A stretch of DNA of 38,677 bases, from the NCBI RefSeq assembly GCF_900608595.1, contig NZ_UWYY01000033.1, positions 1 through 38,677 on the forward strand, in the 5' to 3' direction. The DNA is from Promicromonospora panici. GTDB lineage: Bacteria > Actinomycetota > Actinomycetes > Actinomycetales > Cellulomonadaceae. Both the position numbers and the translations under genes were made by a program. This document shows positions 1-8,228 of this stretch, piece by piece (positions within the stretch are counted from its first letter, which is position 1; every line of letters begins with the position of its first letter). The notes beneath the pieces were generated by a model. The model searched no databases. It saw only the letters and a list, made by a program, of their open reading frames with translations, and was not told where the DNA came from.

Positions 1-86
1 CGTCAGTCAGTGGCAGGGCCACGACCCCGGGAACCACCCGAACATCATCACTGTCGGTGGCGGTGGCGGTGGGTAGTGTCGTACGC

Positions 87-794
87 ATGACACACGCCGC
101 CACCAAGTCCCCGGTCAGCACAGCCCTCCAGACCGCGGACTGGCGGCGGCGCGTCTTCGCGTTGTACGCGGGCGTCCGCGTCCGCGCGGCCGAGGATCCC
201 GCCGCCGCGCACGCCTACTGGACCATGATTCGGGACGAGCTCTTCGCGACCCACCCGGCGTCCCCGATCCTGCCCGAGGACAAGACCGGCTTCACCGGCC
301 TCTCCGTCACCCCGTACGACCCGGCCTGGCGCTTCACCGCGCCGATCGCACCCGCCGAGCCCGGGCCCGACGGCGCGCCCCGCCGCCTCGACGTCCCCAC
401 CGGGACCGACGGCATCGTGCCCTTCGAGCTGCTCGGGACGGTCTTCCTGGACGGGCTGGGGTCGCTCGACGTCTGGCGCCTCGCCTCGTACGGCGGCGGC
501 CTGTTCGTCCCGATCAAGGACACCCTGGCCGGCGCACCGGGCGGCACGTACGGCGGCGGCCGCTACCTCCTGGACACCATCAAGGGGGCCTGGCTCGGGC
601 ACGCCGGCGGCACCGACGGCCACGCCAGCGGGTACGACGACGGCGTGGGCGAGCTGGTCCTCGACCTCAACTTCGCCTACAACCCGTCCTGCGCCTACGA
701 CCCCGCGTGGACCTGCCCGCTCGCCCAGCCGGGCAACACGCTCGACGTCGAGATCCCGGTCGGCGAGCGCACACCGTCCACGAAGGCGTACTAG
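87..794 (+). CDS. DUF1684 family protein
   Basis: Encodes 235 residues. The C-terminal stretch with Asn-Phe-Ala-Tyr-Asn-Pro-Ser-Cys, then TCPLAQPGN and a closing IPVGE, is the conserved signature of the DUF1684 family, whose biochemical role is unknown to me. A glycine-rich GGGRYLLDT segment in the middle also fits. There is no signal peptide or membrane segment, so it should be cytoplasmic. I chose the ATG at 87 over an in-frame upstream GTG because a -10-like TAGTGT (74-79) lies 7 nt before it and there is no Shine-Dalgarno, which suggests a leaderless mRNA. It stands alone; the next gene starts about 100 bp downstream. The family call is good, the function unassigned. Confidence 0.85.
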   Translation: MTHAATKSPVSTALQTADWRRRVFALYAGVRVRAAEDPAAAHAYWTMIRDELFATHPASPILPEDKTGFTGLSVTPYDPAWRFTAPIAPAEPGPDGAPRRLDVPTGTDGIVPFELLGTVFLDGLGSLDVWRLASYGGGLFVPIKDTLAGAPGGTYGGGRYLLDTIKGAWLGHAGGTDGHASGYDDGVGELVLDLNFAYNPSCAYDPAWTCPLAQPGNTLDVEIPVGERTPSTKAY

Positions 795-898
795 GGCCGG
801 CCCGGCAGTCATCGGCGCCCAGCCCCTACCGAAGGTGAGGCTGTCCAACCCCCGCCGCGAAGCTGGCGGCAGGCTCGTACTCCTGGTTGCCTGAGGCC

Positions 899-1642
899 AT
901 GACCACCGAACCCGCCGGCGCCGGGCGCCCCGTCGTCGGGCACGAGGACGAGCCCCACACCGAAGGGCTCGCCGAACGGCTCAACTGGCTGCGCGCCGGA
1001 GTGCTGGGCGCGAACGACGGAATCGTGTCGGTCGCCGCGGTCGCCGTCGGCGTCGCCGCGGCGACGGCGCAGACCGGCCCCATCCTCACCGCGGGGCTGG
1101 CCGCCCTCGTGGGCGGCGCGATCTCGATGGCGCTGGGCGAGTACGTGTCGGTCTCCAGCCAGTCCGACACCCAGAAGGCGCTCATCGCCAAGGAGAAGAC
1201 CGAGCTCGCCGAGATGCCGCAGGAGGAGCTCGCCGAGCTGGCCGAGCTCTACGAGGCCAAGGGCCTCTCCCCCGGTACCGCCCGCCAGGTCGCCGTCGAG
1301 CTCACCGAGCACGACGCCCTCTCGGCGCACCTGGAGGCCGAGCTCAACATCGACGAGGACGAGGTGGTCAGCCCCTGGAACGCGGCCTTCGCGTCCGCGA
1401 TCGCTTTCACCCTGGGCGCCGCGCTCCCGCTCGCCGCGGTGCTCCTGATCCCCGAGCCCTGGCGGGTCGGCGCCACCTTCGTCGTCGTGCTCGCGGCGCT
1501 GGCGGGAACCGGCTGGACCGCCGCGTGGATCGGCGGCGCGCCACGGGTGCGCGCCACGGCGCGGGTGGTCCTCGGCGGGGCGCTCGCACTGGGCGCGACC
1601 TTCGCCGTCGGCTCCATGGTCGGCGCGACCGCGGTCGGGTGA
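899..1642 (+). CDS. VIT1/CCC1 family iron/manganese transporter
   Basis: A 247-residue membrane protein. After a hydrophilic N-terminus comes the family signature LRAGVLGANDGIVSVAA, starting TM1. TM2 carries GGAISMALGEYVSVSSQ, whose polar residues belong to the metal pathway of VIT transporters. A long Glu-rich helical stretch (EKTELAEMPQEELAELAELYEAKG) follows; in plant VIT1 the equivalent cytosolic domain binds metal. Three C-terminal hydrophobic helices complete the five-TM layout. The expected role is H+-coupled export of Fe2+ or Mn2+. The start could also be the TTG at 887; the ATG at 899 matches the hydrophilic N-terminus better. The gene runs almost directly into arcA (16 bp gap), but that gene seems to have its own -10, so co-transcription is uncertain. 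Confidence 0.9.
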   Translation: MTTEPAGAGRPVVGHEDEPHTEGLAERLNWLRAGVLGANDGIVSVAAVAVGVAAATAQTGPILTAGLAALVGGAISMALGEYVSVSSQSDTQKALIAKEKTELAEMPQEELAELAELYEAKGLSPGTARQVAVELTEHDALSAHLEAELNIDEDEVVSPWNAAFASAIAFTLGAALPLAAVLLIPEPWRVGATFVVVLAALAGTGWTAAWIGGAPRVRATARVVLGGALALGATFAVGSMVGATAVG

Positions 1643-1658
1643 GTACCGTTGACGCCCG

Positions 1659-2936
1659 ATGAACACCATCGACAGCACACCGCCCCCCGCCGGCGCACCC
1701 TCGTCGGCGTACGGCGTCCACTCCGAGGTCGGCCGCCTGCGCAAGGTCCTGGTCTGCGCACCGGGCCTGGCGCACCAGCGACTCACCCCGTCCAACTCGG
1801 CCGACCTCCTCTTCGACGACGTCCTCTGGGTGGAACGCGCCCAGCAGGACCACGCCGACTTCGTCACCGAGCTGCAGGGCCGCGGCGTCGACGTCGTCGA
1901 GCTGCACGCGGTCCTCGCCGAGACGCTCCGCGTGCCCGGAGCACGCGACTGGCTGCTGGACCGCAAGATCGTGCCCGAGATCGTGGGCAACGGCCTGGTC
2001 GAGGCAACCCGCGAGTACCTCGAGTCCCTGCCCGAGCACGAGCTGGCGAGGTACTTGATCGGCGGCCTCGCCGTCGCCGACGTGCCCGAGCTGCCGCCGG
2101 GCTTCCGCGCGCTGGCCGACGTCAGCCCGGACGCGCGCGAGTACCTCATGCCGCCGCTGCCGAACACCCTCTTCACGCGCGACACGACCTGCTGGATCTA
2201 CGGCGGCCTCACCCTGAACCCGCTCTACTGGCAGGCGCGCCGCGACGAGACCCTGCTGATGAAGGCGGTCTACGCGTTCCACCCCGACTTCGTGGGCAGC
2301 CGCGTGTGGTGGGGCGACCCCGAGAACGGCCACGGCGAGGCCACCTTCGAGGGCGGCGACATCATGCCGATCGGCAACGGCACCGTGCTGATGGGCATGA
2401 GCGAGCGCACCTCCCGGCAAGCGATCACGCAGGTCGCGGCGTCCCTTTTCGAGCAGGGCGCAGCGGACCAGATAGTGGTGGCCGGCATGCCGCGGCTGCG
2501 CGCCGCGATGCACCTGGACACGATCATGACGTTCGTCGACGTCGACACCGTCACCGTGTACCCGCGCATCGTGGACCGCGTGCACCCGTTCGTGCTGCGC
2601 CCGGACTCCGGCCCGATCGGCGTGTCCGTGACGGACGCCGGCGGGTCGCCCTTCCTCGACGTCGTCGGGCAGGTCTCCGGGCTGGGCGAGCTGCGCGTCA
2701 TCGAGACCGGCGGCGACGTCTACGAGTCGGAACGCCAGCAGTGGGACAGCGGCAACAACTCCGTCGCCGTCGAACCCGGCGTCGTGTTCACGTACGACCG
2801 CAACACCACCACGAACGACCTGCTGCGCAAGGCCGGCGTCGAGGTGATCGAGATCGCGGGCGGCGAGCTCGGCCGCGGCCGCGGCGGCGGCCACTGCATG
2901 ACCTGCCCGATCATCCGGGAGCCCGTCAGCTGGTAG
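1659..2936 (+). CDS. arcA: arginine deiminase
   Basis: A 425-residue protein of normal length for arginine deiminase, converting L-arginine to L-citrulline and ammonia, the first step of the ADI pathway. Active-site motifs are in order: the N-terminal EVGRLRKVLVCAPG strand, FTRDT, EGGD, GMSERTS, MHLDT, and the C-terminal GGHCMTCPI with the nucleophile at Cys413 (by analogy with the first Cys of the same motif in the Pseudomonas enzyme). A -10-like TACCGT (1644-1649) lies 9 nt before the ATG and there is no Shine-Dalgarno, so it is probably leaderless. No arcB, arcC, arcD or ArgR-type regulator lies nearby, so here it is an orphan rather than part of an arc operon. It could serve arginine catabolism or acid/ammonia balance. 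Confidence 0.95.
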   Translation: MNTIDSTPPPAGAPSSAYGVHSEVGRLRKVLVCAPGLAHQRLTPSNSADLLFDDVLWVERAQQDHADFVTELQGRGVDVVELHAVLAETLRVPGARDWLLDRKIVPEIVGNGLVEATREYLESLPEHELARYLIGGLAVADVPELPPGFRALADVSPDAREYLMPPLPNTLFTRDTTCWIYGGLTLNPLYWQARRDETLLMKAVYAFHPDFVGSRVWWGDPENGHGEATFEGGDIMPIGNGTVLMGMSERTSRQAITQVAASLFEQGAADQIVVAGMPRLRAAMHLDTIMTFVDVDTVTVYPRIVDRVHPFVLRPDSGPIGVSVTDAGGSPFLDVVGQVSGLGELRVIETGGDVYESERQQWDSGNNSVAVEPGVVFTYDRNTTTNDLLRKAGVEVIEIAGGELGRGRGGGHCMTCPIIREPVSW

Positions 2937-2949
2937 CTACGCTTCGGCC

Positions 2950-3666
2950 ATGCTCGTCACGTCCCGCCATGTCACGGAGTACCGCGCGTTCCTCTGCCTG
3001 ACCGACGCCGACCTGACCGCGCGCCGCCTGCTCGACTGCTCCGCCGGGGCCTCCGGGTTCGCGGCGGCGGTCAACGCGGCCGGCGGGTCCGTGACCGCCG
3101 TCGACCCCGCCTACGGCGACCTGGCCGCGCTGCGTGCCGCCGTCGCGGCGTCGTCCTCGGGCGCCGATGCCCTCATCGACGCCCACTCCGACGCCTTCAC
3201 CTGGGACTGGTACGGCTCCCCCGCGGCCCGCCAGGCGCTGCGCGACGAGGCCCGCGCGGCGTTCCTCGCGGACCTCGCCGCCAGCCCCGGCACGTACGTG
3301 CCTGGCGCCCTCCCCGACCTTCCCCTTCCGGACGACGCGTTCGACCTCGCCATCACCTCGCACCTGCTGTTCACCTGGGCGGACGTCGTCGTCGACACCC
3401 CGGGCGGCAGCGTGCCGCTCGACGAGGCGTGGCACCACGCCGCCTTGCTGGAGCTGCTGCGCGTGGCGCCCGAGGTGCGAGTCTTCCCGCTCGTCCGGCA
3501 GGGCGACGGCGCCGCCGTGCCGTTCCTGCCCCGCCTGCTCGACGACCTCCGTGCCGAGGGACACGGGGCCGAGCTGCGCCGGGTGGCCTACGAGTTCCAG
3601 CGGGGAGCCGACCGGATGCTCGTACTCCGGCGACACGCCGGGATTAACGACACGCCGGTGACTTGA
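2950..3666 (+). CDS. SAM-dependent methyltransferase-like protein (class I fold)
   Basis: A 238-residue protein. Residues around 27-52 form a recognisable motif I region, LLDCSAGASGFAAAV, followed by an acidic residue at the end of strand beta-2 (VTAVDPAY), as in Rossmann-fold methyltransferases. A later segment, LPLPDDAFDLAITSHLLF, corresponds to motifs III-IV. The C-terminal LLELLRVAPEVRVFPL segment matches the usual motif VI region. Substrate unknown. It starts 13 bp after arcA, with TACGCT (2938-2943) 6 nt before the ATG, again a leaderless arrangement. The glycines of motif I are fewer than in the canonical GxGxG, so a degraded SAM site is possible. Confidence 0.75.
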   Translation: MLVTSRHVTEYRAFLCLTDADLTARRLLDCSAGASGFAAAVNAAGGSVTAVDPAYGDLAALRAAVAASSSGADALIDAHSDAFTWDWYGSPAARQALRDEARAAFLADLAASPGTYVPGALPDLPLPDDAFDLAITSHLLFTWADVVVDTPGGSVPLDEAWHHAALLELLRVAPEVRVFPLVRQGDGAAVPFLPRLLDDLRAEGHGAELRRVAYEFQRGADRMLVLRRHAGINDTPVT

Positions 3667-3846
3667 TGCATCCTTGGGTTGCAGTTCCGGAAAAGCCATA
3701 GACGCTACCAAGTCCTCGTTGTACCTTTCTTCACACACGGACTCGCGCCGTGACGGCAGGTTGTGTGCGCACGACCTGCTGGAAGTACCGATACGAGCCA
3801 TATCCATACAGCAACATCCGAACAAGACGGAAGGACGAGATCCACG

Positions 3847-3981
3847 ATGGTCCGCACCAGCGTTGCGCTCCAGGCCTCAGGTCTGTGCAAGGTCAGTGGT
3901 GCCACCGCGTCGTTTTTCCCGACCATCGCGAAGCACCTGTGGGACGGCCGCGAGGCCATACGAGGCGCCATACGCCGCTGA
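3847..3981 (+). CDS. possible 44-residue small protein
   Basis: An ATG with AAGGA (3831-3835) 11 nt upstream opens a 44-codon frame. The predicted peptide has a neutral Ser/Ala/Gly-rich first half with a single Cys (Cys14) and a C-terminal half containing FFPTIAKHLW and the basic tail REAIRGAIRR, which could form a cationic amphipathic helix. About 25 bp after the stop lies a strong terminator-like hairpin (4007-4039), so this stretch looks like its own small transcription unit between the methyltransferase and the HNH gene. I do not recognise the peptide. It could be a small membrane-active protein, a leader peptide for the downstream gene, or part of a non-coding RNA. Confidence 0.45.
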   Translation: MVRTSVALQASGLCKVSGATASFFPTIAKHLWDGREAIRGAIRR

Positions 3982-4006
3982 TCCGGTTCTGCCGGACCAG
4001 TGCTGT

Positions 4007-4039
4007 GAGCCGCCTCGGGATGTCTGTCCCGGGCGGCTC
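4007..4039 (+). terminator. intrinsic terminator-like hairpin
   Basis: GAGCCGCC (4007-4014) pairs with GGCGGCTC (4032-4039), and inside it CGGGA (4016-4020) pairs with TCCCG (4027-4031). The loop is 6 nt and one base is bulged. CTTGTCGT follows. A weaker hairpin (TCCGG/CCGGA, 3982-3996) precedes it. Together they close the small unit at 3847-3981 before the HNH gene. Confidence 0.6.
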
Positions 4040-4131
4040 TTGTCGTCCCGGGCCCGGACGCCCCGCAGTCCAGCACCAAGCCAGATCCAGCGAGAACCGA
4101 GATTGACAAGCTCACCGGAAGGAGCAGGCCC

Positions 4132-4602
4132 GTGGCCGACGTCCTAGTCCTCAATGCCGGCTACGAGCCGCTGCACCGGGTATCGGTCCGGCATGCCATC
4201 CACATGCTCGTGCGCGAGGTCGCGGTCGTGGAGGAGGCGGTCGACGGCCGCTCCTTCGGGCCGTTCCCGTTACCGCGCGTGCTGCGGCTGGTCCGGTACG
4301 TGACGATGCGGTGGCTCTACAAGACGGGCGGAGCGCCCGCGTGCACCAAGATGGGCGTCAAGCGGCGCGACGGGCTGTGCGCGTACTGCGGCGGTCCGGC
4401 CGAGACCGTCGACCACATCCTGCCGCGGTCCCGCGGGGGCCCATCGACGTGGATGAACCTCGTGGCCGCCTGCTACGAGTGCAACTCGCACAAGGCGGAC
4501 CGCACCCCTGCCGAGGCCGGCATGGTGCTCCACGTGACGCCGCACGTCCCGCGCGGGGAGTACGCGCGCGCCATCCGCCACCGGGCGGCTCGCGCGGCGT
4601 AG
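4132..4602 (+). CDS. HNH endonuclease
   Basis: A 156-residue protein with a complete C-terminal HNH domain. Zinc ligands lie in CAYC (Cys83, Cys86) and CYEC (Cys114, Cys117). The catalytic motif is VDHILPRSRGG (Asp94-His95), followed by Asn109 in the W-M-N-L segment and the closing CNSHKADRTP. The N-terminal 70 residues (VLVLNAGYEPLHRVSVRHA) match the widespread stand-alone actinobacterial HNH family. Its biological role (DNA repair, restriction or housekeeping) is not settled. The GTG at 4132 is chosen because GGAAGGAG lies 6-8 nt upstream. It is followed by a very long hairpin, so it is probably monocistronic. Confidence 0.92.
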   Translation: MADVLVLNAGYEPLHRVSVRHAIHMLVREVAVVEEAVDGRSFGPFPLPRVLRLVRYVTMRWLYKTGGAPACTKMGVKRRDGLCAYCGGPAETVDHILPRSRGGPSTWMNLVAACYECNSHKADRTPAEAGMVLHVTPHVPRGEYARAIRHRAARAA

Positions 4603-4625
4603 CCCACGGGCACGGTGAGGTTGGT

Positions 4626-4673
4626 AAAGGGTCAGGTGATCGGCAACTCGGGTTGCCGGTCACCTGACCCTTT
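4626..4673 (+). terminator. very long near-perfect hairpin after the HNH gene
   Basis: A 14-bp outer stem (AAAGGGTCAGGTGA at 4626-4639 with TCACCTGACCCTTT at 4660-4673) encloses a 7-bp inner stem (CGGCAAC/GTTGCCG) separated by one mismatched pair, giving 21 bp of stem with a 4-nt loop. The A run before and T run after make it a good terminator in both directions, although no gene faces it from the right. Confidence 0.8.
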
Positions 4674-4820
4674 GCCGGTCGCCCCAGCTCGCGCCGCCCC
4701 ACCTGCGGCGATGGTGCCGACGTCGACGCGCGAAACATAGCGGGTGAAAGTCCCCGGTACCCTGTCCGCGTTCATGACCCACGCCACGACGATGTGGACG
4801 ACCGGAGAAGGGGGCGCGCA

Positions 4821-6335
4821 GTGAGCGTCGAAACCGCGGGGTGGCCGCGCGCCGAGGCGGTCGTGCGCGACGACGGCTCAGGGCAGGTCACTATCAACGG
4901 GCAGATGGTGCCCGTCTACCAGAACAGCCTGGGCGAGGCGCGCACCGAGGTGATGCGCCTGATCACCGAGTACTCGACGAACGTGGGCCTGGCCGTGGAG
5001 GTTCGGGCGGAAGGTCCCGAAGGTCTCACCGGGCTCACCGTCTACCCGGACGGCCGCGTGGTGCAGGACGGCGGCGCGGGCGCCGCTCACGCCGCCCAGG
5101 CGAAGATGACGCCGCCGAGCCTCCCGACGCCCGTCGTGCCCGCGCAGCGACCGGCGCACCTGGCGAGACCGATGTCCGGGCAGGTGCCGGGGCCGATGTC
5201 GGGGCAGCTGCCGCATCTCGTGGCAGGCCCGGTGTCGATGTCGATGCCGGTGGTGGTACCGCCCGAGCGGCCACCGGCCGGTCCCGCGAGCCCCGCGGAG
5301 CCCCGGCGGTCGAGCGTCATGGGTCGCGGCGGGGCGCCGTCGGCACCGTTCGGGCAGCCGGCGCAGAGCCAGGACAGCCCGTTCGGGGACCCCGGGCCGG
5401 ACGGCGCCCGCCGCGACAGCCGCCGCTCGTCGTTCGTGACCAAGGACCGGCTCGACGAGCCCGCCACCCAGGGCTTCCGGGGCGTGCTGTCCCGGATCGG
5501 GTTCCGAGTGCGGCCGAACGAGGCCGAGCGGGCCGAGCGTGCGGACGAGCAGATGGTGAGCCAGCACTGGCCCGGGCCGCGCACGATCTCGATCGTGAAC
5601 GGCAAGGGCGGAGCGGGCAAGACACCGGCCACCGTGCTGCTGTCCGCGGTCTTCTCGTCGCACGGCGGATCCGGCGTCGTCGCGTGGGACAACAACCAGA
5701 CCCGCGGCACGCTCGGCTGGCGTACCGAACAGGGCCCGCACGAGTCCACGCTCCTGGACCTGATCCCGCAGACCGAGCACTTCCTCGGCCCCGCGGCGCA
5801 GCTGGCCGACCTCGCCTGGTTCGTGCACCACCAGTCCCGCGACCGGTTCGACGTGCTGCGGTCCAAGCCGATGGCGCTCGCGCACGAGCAGCGCATCTCG
5901 TCCGAGGACGTCGACGCGATCCACGCCGTGCTCGCGAAGTACTACCGGATGATCTTCATCGACTCGGGCAACGACGAGTCGGACCCGATGTGGCTGCGCA
6001 TGATCGACCACACCGACCAGCTCGTGGTGGCCACCAGCACGCGCGACGACCACGCCGAGGCGGGCGCCCTGCTCCTGGAGGCCCTGTCGAACCGCGGGGA
6101 GCACATGGCCGAGCTGGCCCGCAAGGCCGTGGTCGTCGTGAGCCAGTCGGACCCCAAGGCGACGCCCGCGGACATGCGGCGCGTCGCCCAGGGGTACCGC
6201 TCGCTGGCGCGCGAGGTCGTCACCATCCCCTTCGACCCCGCGATGGTGGACGGCCAGCTCGTCTACCGCTCGCTGCGGCCGCTCACCCGCCGCGCGTGGC
6301 TCGCGGCGGGTGCGGCGGTGGCCCGGGGTTTCTAG
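4821..6335 (+). CDS. ParA/MinD-type ATPase with N-terminal accessory domain (paralogue 1)
   Basis: A 504-residue soluble protein. Residues 8-80 form a small alpha/beta accessory domain (WPRAEAVVRDDGSGQVTING ... VYPDGRVV). Residues 85-200 are Pro/Gly/Met-rich and disordered. Residues 212-250 hold a conserved lead-in (PATQGFRG, QHWPGPRTISIVN). The C-terminal half is a deviant Walker A ATPase: GKGGAGKTP with signature Lys262 and Lys267, a switch-like DNNQTRGTLGW, and Walker B in IFIDSGNDES. The Walker A Thr is followed by Pro rather than Thr/Ser. The architecture resembles ATPases linked to actinobacterial type VII secretion (EspI-like), but no ESX gene is in the window. The GTG at 4821 has GGAGAAGGGGG 7 nt upstream. 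Its paralogue is at 9063-10841. The stop overlaps that of the opposing gene through a shared CTAG. Confidence 0.88.
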   Translation: MSVETAGWPRAEAVVRDDGSGQVTINGQMVPVYQNSLGEARTEVMRLITEYSTNVGLAVEVRAEGPEGLTGLTVYPDGRVVQDGGAGAAHAAQAKMTPPSLPTPVVPAQRPAHLARPMSGQVPGPMSGQLPHLVAGPVSMSMPVVVPPERPPAGPASPAEPRRSSVMGRGGAPSAPFGQPAQSQDSPFGDPGPDGARRDSRRSSFVTKDRLDEPATQGFRGVLSRIGFRVRPNEAERAERADEQMVSQHWPGPRTISIVNGKGGAGKTPATVLLSAVFSSHGGSGVVAWDNNQTRGTLGWRTEQGPHESTLLDLIPQTEHFLGPAAQLADLAWFVHHQSRDRFDVLRSKPMALAHEQRISSEDVDAIHAVLAKYYRMIFIDSGNDESDPMWLRMIDHTDQLVVATSTRDDHAEAGALLLEALSNRGEHMAELARKAVVVVSQSDPKATPADMRRVAQGYRSLAREVVTIPFDPAMVDGQLVYRSLRPLTRRAWLAAGAAVARGF

Positions 6336-7387
6336 AGGGCGGCCGTCAGGAGCTCCAGGGTCTGGGCGCGGCCCGGCGTCGCGTCCAGGGGCTCGTCCTC
6401 GCGGGATCCCGCGACGGGTACGAGCATGACCTCCTCGACGCCGTGCCGCTCGGCCAGGCCGCGCACCTCGCCGGCCACGTGCGCGGCGTCGCCGATCAGC
6501 CAGCGGGTCCGCATCGCCTCGACGGACTGGGCGATCATGCCGTCGGCCGGCTCGTCGGCCGTGGCCTTCACCGCCTCCTCGACCGTCTCGAGCGCGCCCA
6601 GCTTCTGGCCGGACCGCAGCCTGGCCATCTGCCGCAGCTGCGGCAGGGCGCGGTCGTGCGCCTCGTCCGACGTCGGCGCGACCACCGCGTTGGCCGTGAT
6701 GAAGGTGCGCGGCTCCGGGTGCTCCTCGGACGGCCGGTAGCCGTCCCGGTACAGGGCCAGGATCTGGTCCATGCCCTGCCCGGAGAAGTGGTTGGCGAAC
6801 ACGTACGGCAGACCCAGCTCGGCGGCCAGGCGCGCCGAGTAGTCGCTGGAACCGAGCAGCCACACCGTCGGGACGCCGGCCGCGGCGGGCGTGGCCCGCA
6901 CGTCGTAGATGTCGCCCGAGACCAGGCGCAGGCGGGCGCCGTCGGGCCCCATGAGGCTCAGGATGTCGGTGACGTGCTGCGGGAACCGGTCCACGTCCGC
7001 CGTCGGACCGGTGGCTCGTAGCAGGGACGTGACGACCGGGTCGCTGCCCGGTGCGCGGCCGATGCCGAGGTCGATCCGCCCAGGGGCGATGGCTTCCAGG
7101 GCCGCGAACTGCTCCGCGACGACGAGCGGAGCGTGGTTCGGGAGCATCACGCCGCCCGAACCCACCCGGATGCGGGAGGTCCGCGCGGCCGCGGCGGCGA
7201 TCATGACCGGCGGCGACGACGCCGCAACGGCTGCCATGTTGTGGTGCTCCGCGAACCAGTAGCGCTCGAAGCCGAGCTGGTCGGCGAGCGCCGCCAGCTC
7301 GAGCGAGGCCGCCAGGGCCTGGGCGCTGGTCTGGCCCGAGCGGACGGGCACGAGGTCAAGGACGGACAAGCGTGGCTGGGTATTCAT
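6332..7387 (-). CDS. LLM-class flavin-dependent oxidoreductase
   Basis: A 351-residue bacterial-luciferase-like TIM barrel. The N-terminal LSVLDLVPVRSG, FERYWFAEHHNM, RIRVGSGGVMLPNHAPLVVAEQF and RIDLGIGRAPG segments are typical of the group that includes MsnO8- and YhbW-like monooxygenases. These use reduced FMN to oxidise organic substrates; the substrate here cannot be read from sequence. The ATG at 7387 is preferred to an in-frame TTG at 7399 because it follows AGAGG and begins at the usual family N-terminus. It is convergent with the upstream ATPase gene: the two stops share CTAG (6332-6335), so no separate terminator lies between them. Confidence 0.9.
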   Translation of the reverse strand: MNTQPRLSVLDLVPVRSGQTSAQALAASLELAALADQLGFERYWFAEHHNMAAVAASSPPVMIAAAAARTSRIRVGSGGVMLPNHAPLVVAEQFAALEAIAPGRIDLGIGRAPGSDPVVTSLLRATGPTADVDRFPQHVTDILSLMGPDGARLRLVSGDIYDVRATPAAAGVPTVWLLGSSDYSARLAAELGLPYVFANHFSGQGMDQILALYRDGYRPSEEHPEPRTFITANAVVAPTSDEAHDRALPQLRQMARLRSGQKLGALETVEEAVKATADEPADGMIAQSVEAMRTRWLIGDAAHVAGEVRGLAERHGVEEVMLVPVAGSREDEPLDATPGRAQTLELLTAAL

Positions 7388-7512
7388 CGCCTCTGTCAAC
7401 CGTTCCGGAGGCCGGCATGTTCCTGGTCAGGGCCCCTGTATCACCCGCGGGATCACCCTGGTATCGCCGGAGGTCATGGCGCCGACCCCCTCGGGCCTGA
7501 CATGATCGCGAG

Positions 7513-8004
7513 GTGTCTGTTGATGTGCGCCCCGCGACCGACGACGACGTCGATGCCGTGGTCGACCTGTTCCGCCAGTACCTCAGGTTCTACGACCAGG
7601 AGGTGCCGGCCGCCGAGGCACGCGCCTATCTGACCGCCCGCCGCGACGCCGGCGACAGCGTGCTCCTGGTCGCGGAGCTGCGGCCGGAGGACGGCGAGAC
7701 GCCGTCGGAGGGCTCCGCCGTCGGAGGGCTGGTGGGCTTCGCGCAGAGCTACCCCACCTGGTCGTCCGTGAGCCTGAGCCGGTCGTGGGTCCTGAACGAC
7801 CTGTTCGTCACGCCCGCCGCGCGCGGGACGGGCGCCGCGCGCGCCCTGGTACAGGACACGTGCCGTCGCGCCAAGGACGCGGGCGCCATCCGCGTCTCCC
7901 TGGCCACCGCGTGGGACAACGTCGCGGCGCAGGGCCTGTACGAGTCGGAGGGCTTCGTGCGGGACCAGCACTTCCACCACTACGCGTTCGTGACGGGCGC
8001 CTGA
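7513..8004 (+). CDS. GNAT family N-acetyltransferase
   Basis: A 163-residue single-domain GNAT acetyltransferase. The N-terminus VRPATDDDVDAVVDLFRQYL is the usual beta1-alpha1 entry. The acetyl-CoA pyrophosphate-binding loop is VTPAARGTGAARALV (motif A), and the LATAWDNVAAQGLYESEGF segment is motif B with its conserved Asn and Tyr. The acceptor substrate is unknown. CATGAT (7501-7506) lies 6 nt before the GTG and there is no Shine-Dalgarno, consistent with a leaderless transcript. It is divergent from the LLM oxidoreductase gene; the 125-bp gap must hold both promoters. Confidence 0.9.
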   Translation: MSVDVRPATDDDVDAVVDLFRQYLRFYDQEVPAAEARAYLTARRDAGDSVLLVAELRPEDGETPSEGSAVGGLVGFAQSYPTWSSVSLSRSWVLNDLFVTPAARGTGAARALVQDTCRRAKDAGAIRVSLATAWDNVAAQGLYESEGFVRDQHFHHYAFVTGA

Positions 8005-8228
8005 CCGCTCGCTCGGCGCGCCCTCCCCCGCTCGACCGCTCCACCCTGGTTCACTTCCCTGGCCCGGCCCTGCCACCAGGAGTTCTGGCATGTCCGCCGG
8101 AGTGTCGGTGGGCCACGCTAAGGTCTTCCCCGCCGGGGACGAACCCGGGCAAACAAGCCTAAATCTGTCGCGTCTGCACGTGACGTCCGTCAAGTCGGGG
8201 AGACCCGGGAACTGGAGCGCACACCACC

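Noticed and set aside
1659..2936. A complete arc operon
   Set aside because: Only arginine deiminase is present; neighbours are a metal transporter and a methyltransferase.
4821..6335. A chromosome parABS partition locus
   Set aside because: There is no ParB gene and no parS-like site nearby, and the proteins have long N-terminal extensions unlike chromosomal ParA.
4878..6863. Long open frame of 661 codons on the minus strand across the first ATPase gene
   Set aside because: It is opposite a gene with clear ParA motifs, is Arg/Ala/Gly-rich without domains, and crosses into a neighbouring gene; long antisense frames are expected at this GC content.
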